This document shows, one piece after another, positions 1 to 9,356 of a stretch of DNA of 64,000 nt. The notes under the pieces are model-generated. The model worked only from the letters and a program-made list of their open reading frames with translations, did not search any database and had not been told where the DNA came from. A program made the translations under genes and the position numbers. The DNA lies in assembly GCF_014646195.1 (NCBI RefSeq), contig NZ_BMMZ01000005.1, forward strand, positions 124,001 through 188,000, given 5' to 3'. Every line of letters starts with the position of its first letter. Within the stretch, counting starts at the first letter, position 1. The stretch is from Microlunatus endophyticus (GTDB lineage Bacteria; Actinomycetota; Actinomycetes; Propionibacteriales; Propionibacteriaceae).

Positions 1-471
1 GTCGATGTTCTCGTCGTGCTCACCGATCGGCGCCTTGGTGGCGGGGGTGAAGATCGGCTCGGGCAGCCGGGAACCGTTCTGCATTCCGATCGGCAGCTCG
101 ATGCCGCAGACCGTCCGGGTGCGCTCGTACTCGGCCCAGCCCGAACCCATCAGGTAGCCGCGGGCGACGCACTCGATCTCGATCATCTCGAGCTTCTCGC
201 AGATCACCGCACGCCCGGCGACGGCCTCGGGCACGTCGGTGGACACGACGTGATTCTCTACATCCCGCAGCTGGTCGAACCACCACAGCGACATCCGGGT
301 GAGAATCTCGCCCTTGTCGGGGATCGGCGGGGTCAGCACGAAGTCGAACGCGGAGATCTTGTCGGTGGCGACCATCAACAGCCGGTCGTCGCCGATCGCG
401 TACAACTCGCGCACCTTGCCGGCGTGCACCAGGGGGAGGTCGACAACGGACCCATAAAGCGATTCAGACAT
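1..471 (-). CDS. purC: SAICAR synthase PurC, C-terminus cut by window edge
   Basis: Phosphoribosylaminoimidazole-succinocarboxamide synthase joins CAIR to L-aspartate with ATP in de novo purine synthesis, in the cytoplasm. The first 157 codons are visible and the frame runs off base 1. The N-terminus has the family pattern: HAGKVRELY (nucleotide loop), TDKISAFD, PDKGEILT and the ECVARGYLMGSG signature followed by PEPIFTPATKA. The ATG at 471 has AAGGTG just upstream. It reads in the same direction as purB, purD and purA but is separated from them by about 14.7 kb of transporter genes. It is the ordinary actinobacterial PurC type and is distinct from the second PurC domain at 5625-6959. Confidence 0.96.
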   Translation of the reverse strand, partial: MSESLYGSVVDLPLVHAGKVRELYAIGDDRLLMVATDKISAFDFVLTPPIPDKGEILTRMSLWWFDQLRDVENHVVSTDVPEAVAGRAVICEKLEMIEIECVARGYLMGSGWAEYERTRTVCGIELPIGMQNGSRLPEPIFTPATKAPIGEHDENID

Positions 472-531
472 CGACTGCACCTTACCGGTGCCGGGCCGCG
501 GTTATCGATGTGATCAGATCTTCGCCGGGAA

Positions 532-1325
532 TCAGGCGACGTCCTGGCGGACGGTGGTGATGATGCCGACGACCGCCGGGATGACGGCCCATCCGAGGAG
601 CACCAGCAGGCCGGCCCAGGCCGGCCAACCGGCACCGCCGGGTGCAGCCGCCCCGATCGCGCTGGTGGCGTCGACCCCCAGCAGCGTCGACGTGGCACTG
701 CTGGGCATCAGATTCGCCGGCACCGTCCAGTGCTGGAGGGCGAAGATCACGCTGATGATCGGCTCGATGATGTAGGCGAAGCCGACCGCGATCAGGACCG
801 AGGCAAGCATGTTCTTGATCAGGATGCCGAATCCGAAACCGATCATCGCCCAGAGTGCGATCGCGACGATGTTGAGCAGCAGCGCCTGCCAGGTCCCCCG
901 GTGGCCCAGCGCCAGGCTGCCGTTCTTGATCAGGACGAAGACGGTCGCGACGATGAATCCGGCTACCGTGGCGACCAGGCCGAAAGCCAGTCCGTAGCCG
1001 AAGGTGACGATCGCCTTGCCGCCGACCACTTTCGTACGGTTCGGGACGGCGAGATAGCTGCTGGACAGGGTCTTGTAGCGGAATTCCTGGCCCATCATCA
1101 AGGCACCGGCGATGATCGCCACCACCCGCGCGGCCTGATTGTTGCCGGTGTAGATCGCGGCGATGAACTCCGGATGGGTGAAGACGTTCCCCTCGGTCGG
1201 TCCGATCAGCCCGACGAGGGCGAAGATGCCGGAGAAGACCAACGAGACACCGGCCGTGATGCAGATCATGATGATCCAGCCGCGGGTCGTGGCGATCTTG
1301 CGGACCTCGGATGCCAGCACCGTCG

Positions 1326-1329
<4 letters not shown>
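532..1329 (-). CDS. ABC-2 type transporter permease
   Basis: A 265-residue membrane protein and the likely permease partner of the ATPase at 1326-2501. It shows about six hydrophobic segments, for example around residues 18-40, 65-80, 105-130, 150-175, 180-200 and 235-255. An early TTRGWIIMI stretch resembles the start of ABC-2 permeases that export drugs, lipids or peptides. Its ATG overlaps the ATPase stop (ATGA), so the two are translationally coupled. No enzyme domain is visible and the substrate cannot be read from sequence. purC begins about 60 bp downstream in the same direction, so readthrough into purC is possible. Confidence 0.88.
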
Positions 1330-2501
<1,172 letters not shown>

Positions 2502-2713
2502 GTCCCAAGTCCCCCTGCCGCGTCCGCTCACCACATCCACCCACCGCAACTACGGTGATCTTGTACGACGCTAGGCGGTCGAAGGGTCGGCCGCATCCGT
2601 CGCGAGTCGGATCTTCACAGGGGAATCCCCAGGATCTGTCCCTGACCTCGCCCGGGACCGTGGCCCGAACCCTCGATCTAGACACTGAAATGCGGCACAG
2701 TGGAGGCATCGAC

Positions 2714-2743
2714 GCGGCCGGACCGGCCGCGCTGGCAACCAGC
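2714..2743 (+). promoter_or_regulatory. Two adjacent hairpins in the pspC-like gene leader
   Basis: GCGGCCG-GAC-CGGCCGC (2714-2730) is a perfect 7-bp stem. It is followed at once by GCTGG-CAA-CCAGC (2731-2743), a 5-bp stem. Both lie just before the AAGGAA ribosome-binding site of the small gene at 2759. They could control access to that site, but no known riboswitch class is recognised. Confidence 0.4.
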
Positions 2744-2758
2744 AGAAGGAAACCTGAC

Positions 2759-2941
2759 ATGCCCACCCTCGCCCGTCCTCGCAACGACCGCATGATCGCC
2801 GGTGTCTGCTCGGCCCTGGGCCGGCGGTTCGGAATCCCGACCAACATCGTCCGGCTGATCTTCGTGCTGAGCTGCCTGCTGCCGGGCCCGCAGTTCATCC
2901 TCTACATCATCGGCTGGGTGCTGATCCCCAACGAGCGCTGA
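2759..2941 (+). CDS. PspC-domain small membrane protein
   Basis: A 60-residue protein that is almost entirely one PspC domain. It shows LARPRNDRMIAGVCSALG, GIPTNIVRLIFVLS and a C-terminal hydrophobic segment ending IGWVLIPNER. The family occurs in phage-shock-type membrane stress systems and as stand-alone small proteins in actinobacteria; no pspA or other psp gene is adjacent. The ATG at 2759 has AAGGAA about eight bases upstream. It is convergent with the ABC ATPase gene ending at 2955. Its role here is unknown. Confidence 0.9.
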   Translation: MPTLARPRNDRMIAGVCSALGRRFGIPTNIVRLIFVLSCLLPGPQFILYIIGWVLIPNER

Positions 2942-2954
2942 CTGCTGACCCTGC

Positions 2955-3929
2955 TCAGGACTCGATCGACTGGTGGTAGAGCGTGCGGACGATGTCCTCG
3001 ATCGCCGGCTCGGTCAGTGTCAGGTCCCTGACCTCGGCAACGGCGCTCACCTCGGCCAGCACCATCGCCGCGGTGGTCTGGTCCGGTGCGAACGAAAAGC
3101 TCTGCCGGGCGCCGTTCAACTCGGTCCCGACGTTGACGGCGCTCGGAACCTCCAGCCCCGGCTGGGGCTCGGCCAGGTCGACGACCAGGACCCGCTGCAG
3201 CGCCACCCGCCGGGACAGTCCGCGGAGTGTTCCGTCGTAGGCGAGCTTTCCATGATCAACGACGAGCACCCGTTCGCAGAGTCGCTCGATATCGCTCATG
3301 TCGTGGGTAGTCAGCAGCAGTGTGGTGCCTTCCTCGGCTCGTTCGGTGATCAGGAACTGTCGTAGCCGCTCCTTGCTGATCATGTCCAGCCCGATGGTCG
3401 GCTCGTCCAGGATCAACAGCCGCGGCCGGTGCACCAGGGCAGCCGCGACCTCACCCCGCATCCGCTCCCCCAGGGACAGCTGCCGGACCGGAGTGCTCAG
3501 GAAGGCCTGCAACTCGAGACCCTCGATCAACTGCTCGATCCGCGGTCTGGCCCGTGCCGCCGGCAGCCGGTGGATCGCGGCCAGGATGTCGAAGGACTCC
3601 CGCAGCGGCAGGTCCCACCACAGCTGGCTGCGTTGACCGAAGACGACACCGATCTCCCGGGCGAGAGTCCTGCGCTGCGGCACCGGCTCATAGCCGCAGG
3701 TCCGGACCCGTCCACCACTGGGCACCAGAATCCCAGTCAGCATCTTGATCGTGGTCGACTTGCCGGCGCCGTTGGCCCCGATGTAGCCGACCGCCTCGCC
3801 GGCGTCGATCCGTGCACTGATGCCGTCGACGGCATGCACCTCGCGGGCGACCCGGCGAAGGCCACCGGTCCGCGCCCGCACGATGAAGGTGCGGCGCAAT
3901 TCGTCCAATTCGATGATGGCATCGCTCAT
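2955..3929 (-). CDS. ABC-2 exporter ATPase (COG4586-like)
   Basis: A 324-residue ATPase with Walker A GANGAGKST, signature LSLGERMRGEVAAALV, Walker B LILDEPTIGLD and H-loop TTHDM. The first 50 residues carry the extra REVHAVDGISARI segment seen in the uncharacterised three-part exporters of one ATPase and two different permeases (COG4586/4587/3694). Related systems have been linked to export of toxic cations such as viologens. It is the last of three minus-strand genes after the permeases at 3941 and 4770. ATG 3929 is chosen over a GTG three codons upstream. Confidence 0.9.
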   Translation of the reverse strand: MSDAIIELDELRRTFIVRARTGGLRRVAREVHAVDGISARIDAGEAVGYIGANGAGKSTTIKMLTGILVPSGGRVRTCGYEPVPQRRTLAREIGVVFGQRSQLWWDLPLRESFDILAAIHRLPAARARPRIEQLIEGLELQAFLSTPVRQLSLGERMRGEVAAALVHRPRLLILDEPTIGLDMISKERLRQFLITERAEEGTTLLLTTHDMSDIERLCERVLVVDHGKLAYDGTLRGLSRRVALQRVLVVDLAEPQPGLEVPSAVNVGTELNGARQSFSFAPDQTTAAMVLAEVSAVAEVRDLTLTEPAIEDIVRTLYHQSIES

Positions 3930-3940
3930 GGTCAACACGC

Positions 3941-4777
3941 CTACCCTCCGGCTCCGGTGTAATGACGTACGCCCCGGCGCCACACCACGGCGGCGAGCAA
4001 CCAGGTCCAGCCCGCGAAGACCGGCGGCAACCAGCCCAACCAGGCCGGCAGCCAGCTCGGACCGTCCATTCCCAACATGATCAAACACGGCACGTACGCC
4101 GTCGCCGTCACCGGGAAGACGAAGGTGAAGAGCACCCGCAGCGGCAGCAGCAGTGCGCTGCCGGGCAGGTGTCCGGCGTACGAGCCCCCGTAGACAAAGG
4201 AATTGGTGAATTCTGATCCGTCGACGATCCAGAACTGCAGACCGCCGGCGAGCACGAACAGAGCGCCGTAGATGGCGGCACCGTAGAGCGGCGTGGTGAT
4301 CAACAAGTAGATGGTCGCGGCGTTGAAATCCAGGTGCACCCAGAACAGGACGATCACCGCGATCAGCAGTCCAAGGAAGGCACGGCCGACGCGACGCAGC
4401 TGGAAGTCCGCGGTGATCATCTGCGCCAGCAGCGGCATCGGCCGGATCAGGAACGCCTCGAGCTTGCCCTCCCGGATGTAGCGCGGGATGGTGTCGGTCT
4501 GGCCGAAGATCAGATCCGCGATACTCCACCCCAGGTTGGCCAGACCGAAGACCAGCGACGCCTGCGCGAAGTTGAGCCCGCCGAGGGTCGGGGTGTTGGT
4601 GAGCAGCACATAGGTCTCGACGAATTCGAGCACGCCGGTGAAGAAGGAGTTGACGGTGTTGATCCAGAAGCTGGACCGGTAGGTCATCTGGGCGCGCAGT
4701 CTGGAGGCGAGCAGGATCGCGTACGACTCCCGCTTGGTGACCAGATCGGTCGTCGGCGGGGATACCAGTTCAGCCAC
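3941..4777 (-). CDS. ABC-2 exporter permease (COG3694-like)
   Basis: A 278-residue integral membrane protein with about six hydrophobic segments. It contains the YIREGKLEAFLIRPM stretch common to permeases of this uncharacterised ABC-2 exporter family. The start at 4777 overlaps the end of the preceding permease by 8 bp, and the ATPase gene follows 11 bp after its stop, so the three form one operon. The two permeases probably make a heterodimer. The substrate is unknown. Confidence 0.88.
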   Translation of the reverse strand: MAELVSPPTTDLVTKRESYAILLASRLRAQMTYRSSFWINTVNSFFTGVLEFVETYVLLTNTPTLGGLNFAQASLVFGLANLGWSIADLIFGQTDTIPRYIREGKLEAFLIRPMPLLAQMITADFQLRRVGRAFLGLLIAVIVLFWVHLDFNAATIYLLITTPLYGAAIYGALFVLAGGLQFWIVDGSEFTNSFVYGGSYAGHLPGSALLLPLRVLFTFVFPVTATAYVPCLIMLGMDGPSWLPAWLGWLPPVFAGWTWLLAAVVWRRGVRHYTGAGG

Positions 4778-5570
4778 CCTGCACCACCAATCGGGACGAG
4801 CCGCGCCACAGCATCAGCCTGGTAGCCGCGGCCAGCACGATCGTCCAGACCAGCTGCACGCCGACCACCCGGAGCGCGGCCGCACCGACCACCCTGCCGG
4901 ACATCACGTCGATCGGGCTCTGGAACATCGACGGGAACGGCGACGCGGTGGCGATCACCTGCAGCCATCCCGGGAAGATGTGCACCGGCACGTAGAAGCC
5001 GCTGAGCAGCGACATCAGCAGCATGTAGAGGCTGGTGTAGCCCTGGACATCGATGGTCCACAGGCTGATCAGATTCACCCCGTAGCGCAGCAGGAAGCTG
5101 ATCGAAACCGCCAGCGCCAGGCTGATCAATCCGAGCGGAATCGCCCACAGGGAGGACGAGAACGCCAGCCCGGTGGTGACCGCGCCGATGATCACCGGCA
5201 ACAGGCCACGGGCCGGGATCATCAAAGCCGCCCGACCGAAGTCCCTTGCCCAGTAGGAAAGTTGGAGGTCGATCGGCCGGGACAGATCGATCGCGATCTC
5301 ACCGGTCTGGACTCGTTCGGAGACCTCATGGGTGCCGAGCAGCCCGATACCGGCGAGCAGACCCTGGCCCAGCCAGACGTAGGTGGACGCTTGAGCCCGG
5401 TCGTAGCCGGCGATGGTCCCGCCGGCTCCGACCAGGGCGGCGTAGAAGACGCTGAACCGGATGAACCCGAAGACGGTGTTGGCACTGATGCCGGCGGCCA
5501 GCGCGAGCCGGTAGGTGCTCTGCCGCCGGAACTCTGCCGAAGCGAGGAGAAGGTAGCGGCGCACAATCAC
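4770..5570 (-). CDS. ABC-2 exporter permease (COG4587-like)
   Basis: A 266-residue membrane protein and the first gene of the exporter operon. It has an N-terminal SAEFRRQSTYRLAL amphipathic stretch, about six hydrophobic segments, and the GEIAIDLSRPIDLQLSYWARDFGR region that matches the equivalent loop in its partner permease. The GTG start at 5570 lies immediately after a good promoter (5574-5602), which implies a leaderless transcript. The MerR-PurC fusion gene ends 54 bp upstream in the same direction. Confidence 0.88.
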   Translation of the reverse strand: MIVRRYLLLASAEFRRQSTYRLALAAGISANTVFGFIRFSVFYAALVGAGGTIAGYDRAQASTYVWLGQGLLAGIGLLGTHEVSERVQTGEIAIDLSRPIDLQLSYWARDFGRAALMIPARGLLPVIIGAVTTGLAFSSSLWAIPLGLISLALAVSISFLLRYGVNLISLWTIDVQGYTSLYMLLMSLLSGFYVPVHIFPGWLQVIATASPFPSMFQSPIDVMSGRVVGAAALRVVGVQLVWTIVLAAATRLMLWRGSSRLVVQGG

Positions 5571-5573
5571 GCG

Positions 5574-5602
5574 ACGTTACGACTCCGGATCGGCGGCGTC
5601 AA
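5574..5602 (-). promoter_or_regulatory. Promoter of the ABC-2 exporter operon
   Basis: On the minus strand, TTGACG (5602-5597), a 17-bp spacer and TAACGT (5579-5574) match the housekeeping-sigma consensus. The start codon is only three bases beyond the -10 box, so the mRNA would be leaderless or nearly so. The spacer is normal, not the stretched 19-20 bp typical of MerR-activated promoters. Confidence 0.6.
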
Positions 5603-5624
5603 CAGCTTTTTGCGCTGCCCTGGG

Positions 5625-6959
5625 TCAGCCGCCGAGGACTTTCACCACCCGCTCGCTCGCGGTCAGCTCTGAAGGCTCGAAGGATCGCTGGGTCAGCTCC
5701 TCCGCAAGGAGGATGTAGCGGGTCGCTGTCGCGATCCGTACGTCGTCGGACAGGATCGGCGGTTCTCCCTCGCCGTGGAAACCTCGCTCCACCATCCACT
5801 CCCGCAACGGCTCCTTGTCAAGTGCTCGCTGCTCCTGTCCGCTGCGGAACAGTTCCTGGTAGGTGTCTGCATACCAATAGCGCGAGCTGTCGGGTGTGTG
5901 AACCTCATCGATCAGCACGATCTCGTCGCCGAGCAGCCCCAGCTCGTACTTCGTGTCGACCAGGATCAACCCGCGTTCGGCAGCGATCTCGGTGCCCCGG
6001 GCGAACAACTGGAAGCAGATTTCGGCGCAGCGGTCGAACAGCTCGGCTGTGATGAGGCCGCCGGCGATCGCCTCCGAACGACTGAGGTTTCGATCGTGCT
6101 CCTCGAGCTTGGTCGTCGGTGTCAGGATCGGATCCGGCAATTGCTGGTTCTTGCGAAGCCCGTCGAGCAGTCGGTTGCCCGCGATACTTCGTGTCCCGGC
6201 CTCGTAGTTGATCCACAGCGATGTGTTCGTGACGCCCGTGATGTAGCCACGGACAACGAATTCCAGCGGCACCGGCGTGCACTCGCGGACCCGCCAGACA
6301 TTCGGATCGGGCGCCTCGATCAGGTGATTGCGGACGATATCTGCGGTGGCGTCGAACCAATACTTCGCGATTGCGTTGAGGATCTGCCCCTTGAACGGGA
6401 TCGTTCCCACCAGCCGGTCGAACGCCGACAATCTGTCGGTGGTCACGATGGTGCGAACATCCCCGTCGACGTAGCTGTCACGGACCTTCCCCTCGTGCCG
6501 GGCACCCAGGTGGTCGAAGTCGGTGCGGTCGAGAGCCCCGCGCACTTCCCTGGCGAATCTCTCGCTGCTGATCAACGGCGCTCCCTCGTCCACGCGTAGC
6601 GATGACTCCACGACATCCTCTCTTTCGATCATCCGGTCCATTGCGTCCACCTGCGCAGCCGCCCGGCGAGCCGCCTGGGTCAAGCGACGGCGGTGCTCGA
6701 CCAGCCGCGCCCGGCGGGCCCCTCGATCCGAGGTGTCGACGATGGCGGCGACCTCCTCGAGGGGCATCCCGACGTCCCGCAGGACGGCCAGGGTGCGGGC
6801 GCGCGGCAGTTGGCGCAGTCGGTAGCGGCGGTAGCCGGTGCGGTCATCGACCTCCGCCGGCACCAGGAGGCCGATCTGGTGGTAATGCCGCAACGTGTCG
6901 ACGGTCAGTCCCGACAGCTGCGCGAATGCGCCGATTCCGATCCATTCATCAGGGGCCAC
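5625..6959 (-). CDS. MerR-type regulator fused to a complete SAICAR synthase (PurC) domain
   Basis: A 444-residue two-domain protein in one uninterrupted frame. Residues 1-75 are a MerR winged helix (IGAFAQLSGLTVDTLRHYHQ, then RYRLRQLPRARTLAVLRDVG). Residues 78-114 are an Arg/Ala-rich helix like the MerR dimerisation coil. Residues 150-440 are a PurC domain of the longer type: HEGKVRDSY (155-163), LEFVVRGY (232-239), LVDTKYELG (333-341) and HTPDSSRYW (354-362), so the substrate-binding signatures are intact. MerR proteins usually carry a ligand-sensing C-terminal domain; here PurC occupies that place. The protein may sense CAIR, SAICAR or a nucleotide, or be an enzyme that controls its own gene. 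The GTG start at 6959 fits a leaderless promoter. An exporter operon lies downstream. Confidence 0.9.
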   Translation of the reverse strand: MAPDEWIGIGAFAQLSGLTVDTLRHYHQIGLLVPAEVDDRTGYRRYRLRQLPRARTLAVLRDVGMPLEEVAAIVDTSDRGARRARLVEHRRRLTQAARRAAAQVDAMDRMIEREDVVESSLRVDEGAPLISSERFAREVRGALDRTDFDHLGARHEGKVRDSYVDGDVRTIVTTDRLSAFDRLVGTIPFKGQILNAIAKYWFDATADIVRNHLIEAPDPNVWRVRECTPVPLEFVVRGYITGVTNTSLWINYEAGTRSIAGNRLLDGLRKNQQLPDPILTPTTKLEEHDRNLSRSEAIAGGLITAELFDRCAEICFQLFARGTEIAAERGLILVDTKYELGLLGDEIVLIDEVHTPDSSRYWYADTYQELFRSGQEQRALDKEPLREWMVERGFHGEGEPPILSDDVRIATATRYILLAEELTQRSFEPSELTASERVVKVLGG

Positions 6960-6996
6960 ACCGATACGGTGCCATCCTCGTCCGCCCGAGAGTCAA
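6959..6996 (-). promoter_or_regulatory. Candidate MerR-type promoter and dyad for the MerR-PurC gene
   Basis: Minus-strand TTGACT (6996-6991) lies 19 bp from CACCGT (6971-6966). The long spacer is the hallmark of promoters activated by MerR proteins. The perfect dyad CACCG-ATA-CGGTG (plus strand 6959-6971) covers this weak -10 box and touches the GTG start, as expected for autoregulation. The -10 match is poor, so this is a suggestion only. Confidence 0.35.
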
Positions 6997-7093
6997 CACC
7001 GGCGCGGGGCGAAGACGCAGAGTGCCCAGGAACCGACGCCGGTCGCGAGAAACTGCGTCGCCTGTTCGGTACGCCGGCGCTTACGATCCTGGG

Positions 7094-8077
7094 ATGTCGG
7101 AGCGCGGAGTCGGGGCACCGTCTGACGTCGACCGAGGCCAGCACCTGGCCGCTCTGCACGGTGCATGGACGACGCCGATGGACGTCGTGGCGTCGGTGGT
7201 CGGCGAGGTGACGAGGGCGCCGATCATCAACTCCCGCAGGATTCTCGACGGCGAGCAGAACGAGGTCTACGACGTCACGATGGAGCGGGCCCCATCCGTG
7301 ATCGTGCGGATCGCGCATGACGGGGCCGAAAGCCACGACCGGGAGGCGTGGGTCGTCGGCGAGTGCAGGGCACGAGGCATTCCGGCTCCCCGGGTTCACG
7401 CCGTTCGTCGCATGGAGGTCGACGGCGAGGTCCGGTCCGTGATGGTGATGGAGAAGCTGCCGGGCGAGCGACTCGCCGATCTTGGTCCGGACGAGGTCAA
7501 CGTTCGCCGCGTCCTGCGAGAGGTTGGGGAATGGCTGAAGCAGCTCCACGCCATCCCGGTGCACGGCCTCGGCAATCTGGACGGCTCCGGCGTCGGCGAG
7601 TTCGCCACCCCGGATCAGTGGCTGGCCAACGTGACCGGTCGGGCGAAGGAGTTCGAGGAAGCCGGTCGGTCCGTCGGGCTCGCACCCGCGATGATCCATG
7701 GATGGTTGCGGGAGATCGTCGACACGTTCCGTACGGCTCCACCTCGGATGATCATGAGCCACAACGATCTCTTGGCTATCCATGTCCTGGTGCACGACGG
7801 AAGGCTGTCGGGGATCATCGACTTCGGTGTGGCCGCAGCGGAACCCGTGGCCAACGACTTCGCCAAATGGGACTTCCGAGAAGGGTCACGATTCCCGGTC
7901 GAGTGGATCCTGGACGGCTACGGCGATCCCGGGATGTTCCGGACGCCGAACGATCGCAGCTACCGTGCACTCTGGCTGCTCCACGGGCTCTGGTATCTGC
8001 GCCACTACCACGTGACCGGGTTACCTGCCGGAGTCGAAGCAGGCCGCGACCGACTGCTGAGTGGAGTCCATCGATAG
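7094..8077 (+). CDS. Aminoglycoside phosphotransferase-family kinase-like protein
   Basis: A 327-residue protein of the APH/choline kinase fold. The N-lobe covers roughly residues 35-115, with EKLPGERL as the hinge region. The catalytic loop is SHNDLLAIHVLV (222-233) and IIDFG is at 241-245. Family members have HxDxxxxN, where Asn binds magnesium; here that Asn is replaced by His230, although His223, Asp225 and Asp243 are kept. Activity may therefore be altered or lost. A TACGAT box ends about seven bases before ATG 7094, so the gene may be leaderless. It is divergent from the MerR-PurC gene. No resistance phenotype should be inferred. Confidence 0.82.
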   Translation: MSERGVGAPSDVDRGQHLAALHGAWTTPMDVVASVVGEVTRAPIINSRRILDGEQNEVYDVTMERAPSVIVRIAHDGAESHDREAWVVGECRARGIPAPRVHAVRRMEVDGEVRSVMVMEKLPGERLADLGPDEVNVRRVLREVGEWLKQLHAIPVHGLGNLDGSGVGEFATPDQWLANVTGRAKEFEEAGRSVGLAPAMIHGWLREIVDTFRTAPPRMIMSHNDLLAIHVLVHDGRLSGIIDFGVAAAEPVANDFAKWDFREGSRFPVEWILDGYGDPGMFRTPNDRSYRALWLLHGLWYLRHYHVTGLPAGVEAGRDRLLSGVHR

Positions 8078-8110
8078 TGCCTGGATCACGACCCGACCAC
8101 TGCCGGCCAG

Positions 8111-8710
8111 TCATGGGTGGGGCGGGAACGCCTGGTCACTTCCGTCTGGCTGGCGGGCGGAGCCAGCCGGAGGATGATCGTCCGGGAGGCGCACAAGCGG
8201 CCCATCGCCGTACCGGTTCAGATCCCACAACGAGAACGTCGGACCATCGCCGGGTTCCTGGCGAAGAAAGTCTGCGGTCGACTGCGAACCGGGAAAGACA
8301 CCGGCACTCAGCACCAGGTCGATCGCCTCTCGCAACGGCACGAATCGTGCCTCGATGATCAAATCGTCAGGATCATCGGGCGTGAAGCTGTCCTCCGTGA
8401 CCTCGCCAAGATCAACATTGAACGCCAGAAACAACAGCGGCTGATCACGTCCGGGCGCGTAATGCTGGGTGCCGAACGCCAGCGAACCGACCGATCTCAC
8501 CACCAACCCGGTCTCTTCCTCGACCTCGCGCCTGACAGCAGCATCGAGCAGCTCACCCGGCTCGAGGCGTCCACCCGGCAACACCCACTGGTCCGGTCCT
8601 TCACCGCCAAGAGTGTGCTCATGAACCAGCAAGATCTCGTCGCCGCGGCGGGCAACACCACCGACAACCATCGCCGCGCGTGTCCAGCCATCCGAAGCAT
8701 CATCGCTCAT
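8111..8710 (-). CDS. Nudix hydrolase
   Basis: A 199-residue cytoplasmic hydrolase of nucleoside diphosphate-linked compounds. The complete Nudix box begins at PGGRLEPGELL and ends in RREVEEETGL. The N-terminal strand MVVGGVARRGDEILLVHE and the WVLPGG lead-in are typical. The last 30 residues are Pro/Asp-rich and probably disordered. The substrate cannot be inferred; adjacency to a 2H phosphoesterase suggests nucleotide or RNA-end clean-up. It is probably the third gene of an operon with 8759-9328 and 9357-10256. Confidence 0.9.
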   Translation of the reverse strand: MSDDASDGWTRAAMVVGGVARRGDEILLVHEHTLGGEGPDQWVLPGGRLEPGELLDAAVRREVEEETGLVVRSVGSLAFGTQHYAPGRDQPLLFLAFNVDLGEVTEDSFTPDDPDDLIIEARFVPLREAIDLVLSAGVFPGSQSTADFLRQEPGDGPTFSLWDLNRYGDGPLVRLPDDHPPAGSARQPDGSDQAFPPHP

Positions 8711-8758
8711 CGTCAGCCTCCTGTGCCGAACCCTAGATGATCATCGACGCGCATCGCA

Positions 8759-9328
8759 CTACCCCGATCGCGACGATGAAGCGGATCCGGCGAGTGGCGC
8801 GTCGTGGCAGAGCGACCAGCGGCCTCCCGGCGCTTCCTGCGTCCAGATCGACACACTCCTGACAAGTGCATCAATTGGACGAAATGATGCTCGGAATCGC
8901 CCGGCCAATGGCTCGCCGCCGCGACGTGCAACGCTGAGGTGCCAGACGTGGTCGGCCCGAACGCCGCCGAACTCTGCGAATCCGTGCGCAACGGCCGCCA
9001 GCAAGCGATCAAGATCGACACTTGATTCCGGTGCCAGATAGACCGTTCCCTGAGGGAAGGTCCGGACGTCTGCGAACCGGACCATGAACTGATCGAGTCC
9101 AGCGACGCAGCCGCGGAGCCTGTCCCGGGCAGCCTCCCCTGATGGATCCGTACAGGCCGGCGATGCCATGGTCATATGTGGCGGGATCACCTCCGCGAGG
9201 CTCAAGCCATCACCCGCAGGCAATCGCGAAACGCTACGAAGCGGGTCCACGACACCGCGCAGGTCGTCAAACGTCACCAACACTGCCGAATCCACAATCA
9301 CGATCGTGCCAGGAAGTCCCTCGGACAT
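8759..9328 (-). CDS. 2H phosphoesterase / 2'-5' RNA ligase-like protein
   Basis: A 189-residue protein with the two short motifs of the 2H superfamily: HMTM in IPPHMTMASP and HLSV in WHLSVARRGG. These supply the two catalytic histidines that act on 2',3'-cyclic or 2'-5' phosphodiester bonds. The length matches stand-alone actinobacterial members. The start is ATG 9328 (MSEGLPGTIVIVD); the open frame continues upstream but that stretch looks non-coding. It lies between the Nudix gene and the cyclase-repeat gene, all on the minus strand. The physiological substrate is unknown. Confidence 0.75.
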   Translation of the reverse strand: MSEGLPGTIVIVDSAVLVTFDDLRGVVDPLRSVSRLPAGDGLSLAEVIPPHMTMASPACTDPSGEAARDRLRGCVAGLDQFMVRFADVRTFPQGTVYLAPESSVDLDRLLAAVAHGFAEFGGVRADHVWHLSVARRGGEPLAGRFRASFRPIDALVRSVSIWTQEAPGGRWSLCHDAPLAGSASSSRSG

Positions 9329-9356
9329 GATCGTCGGCAGGAAGCTCTGACTTTGA

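Noticed and set aside
7094-8077. Aminoglycoside resistance gene
   Set aside because: Only the general kinase fold is recognisable, the metal-binding Asn is missing, and the family has many unrelated substrates.
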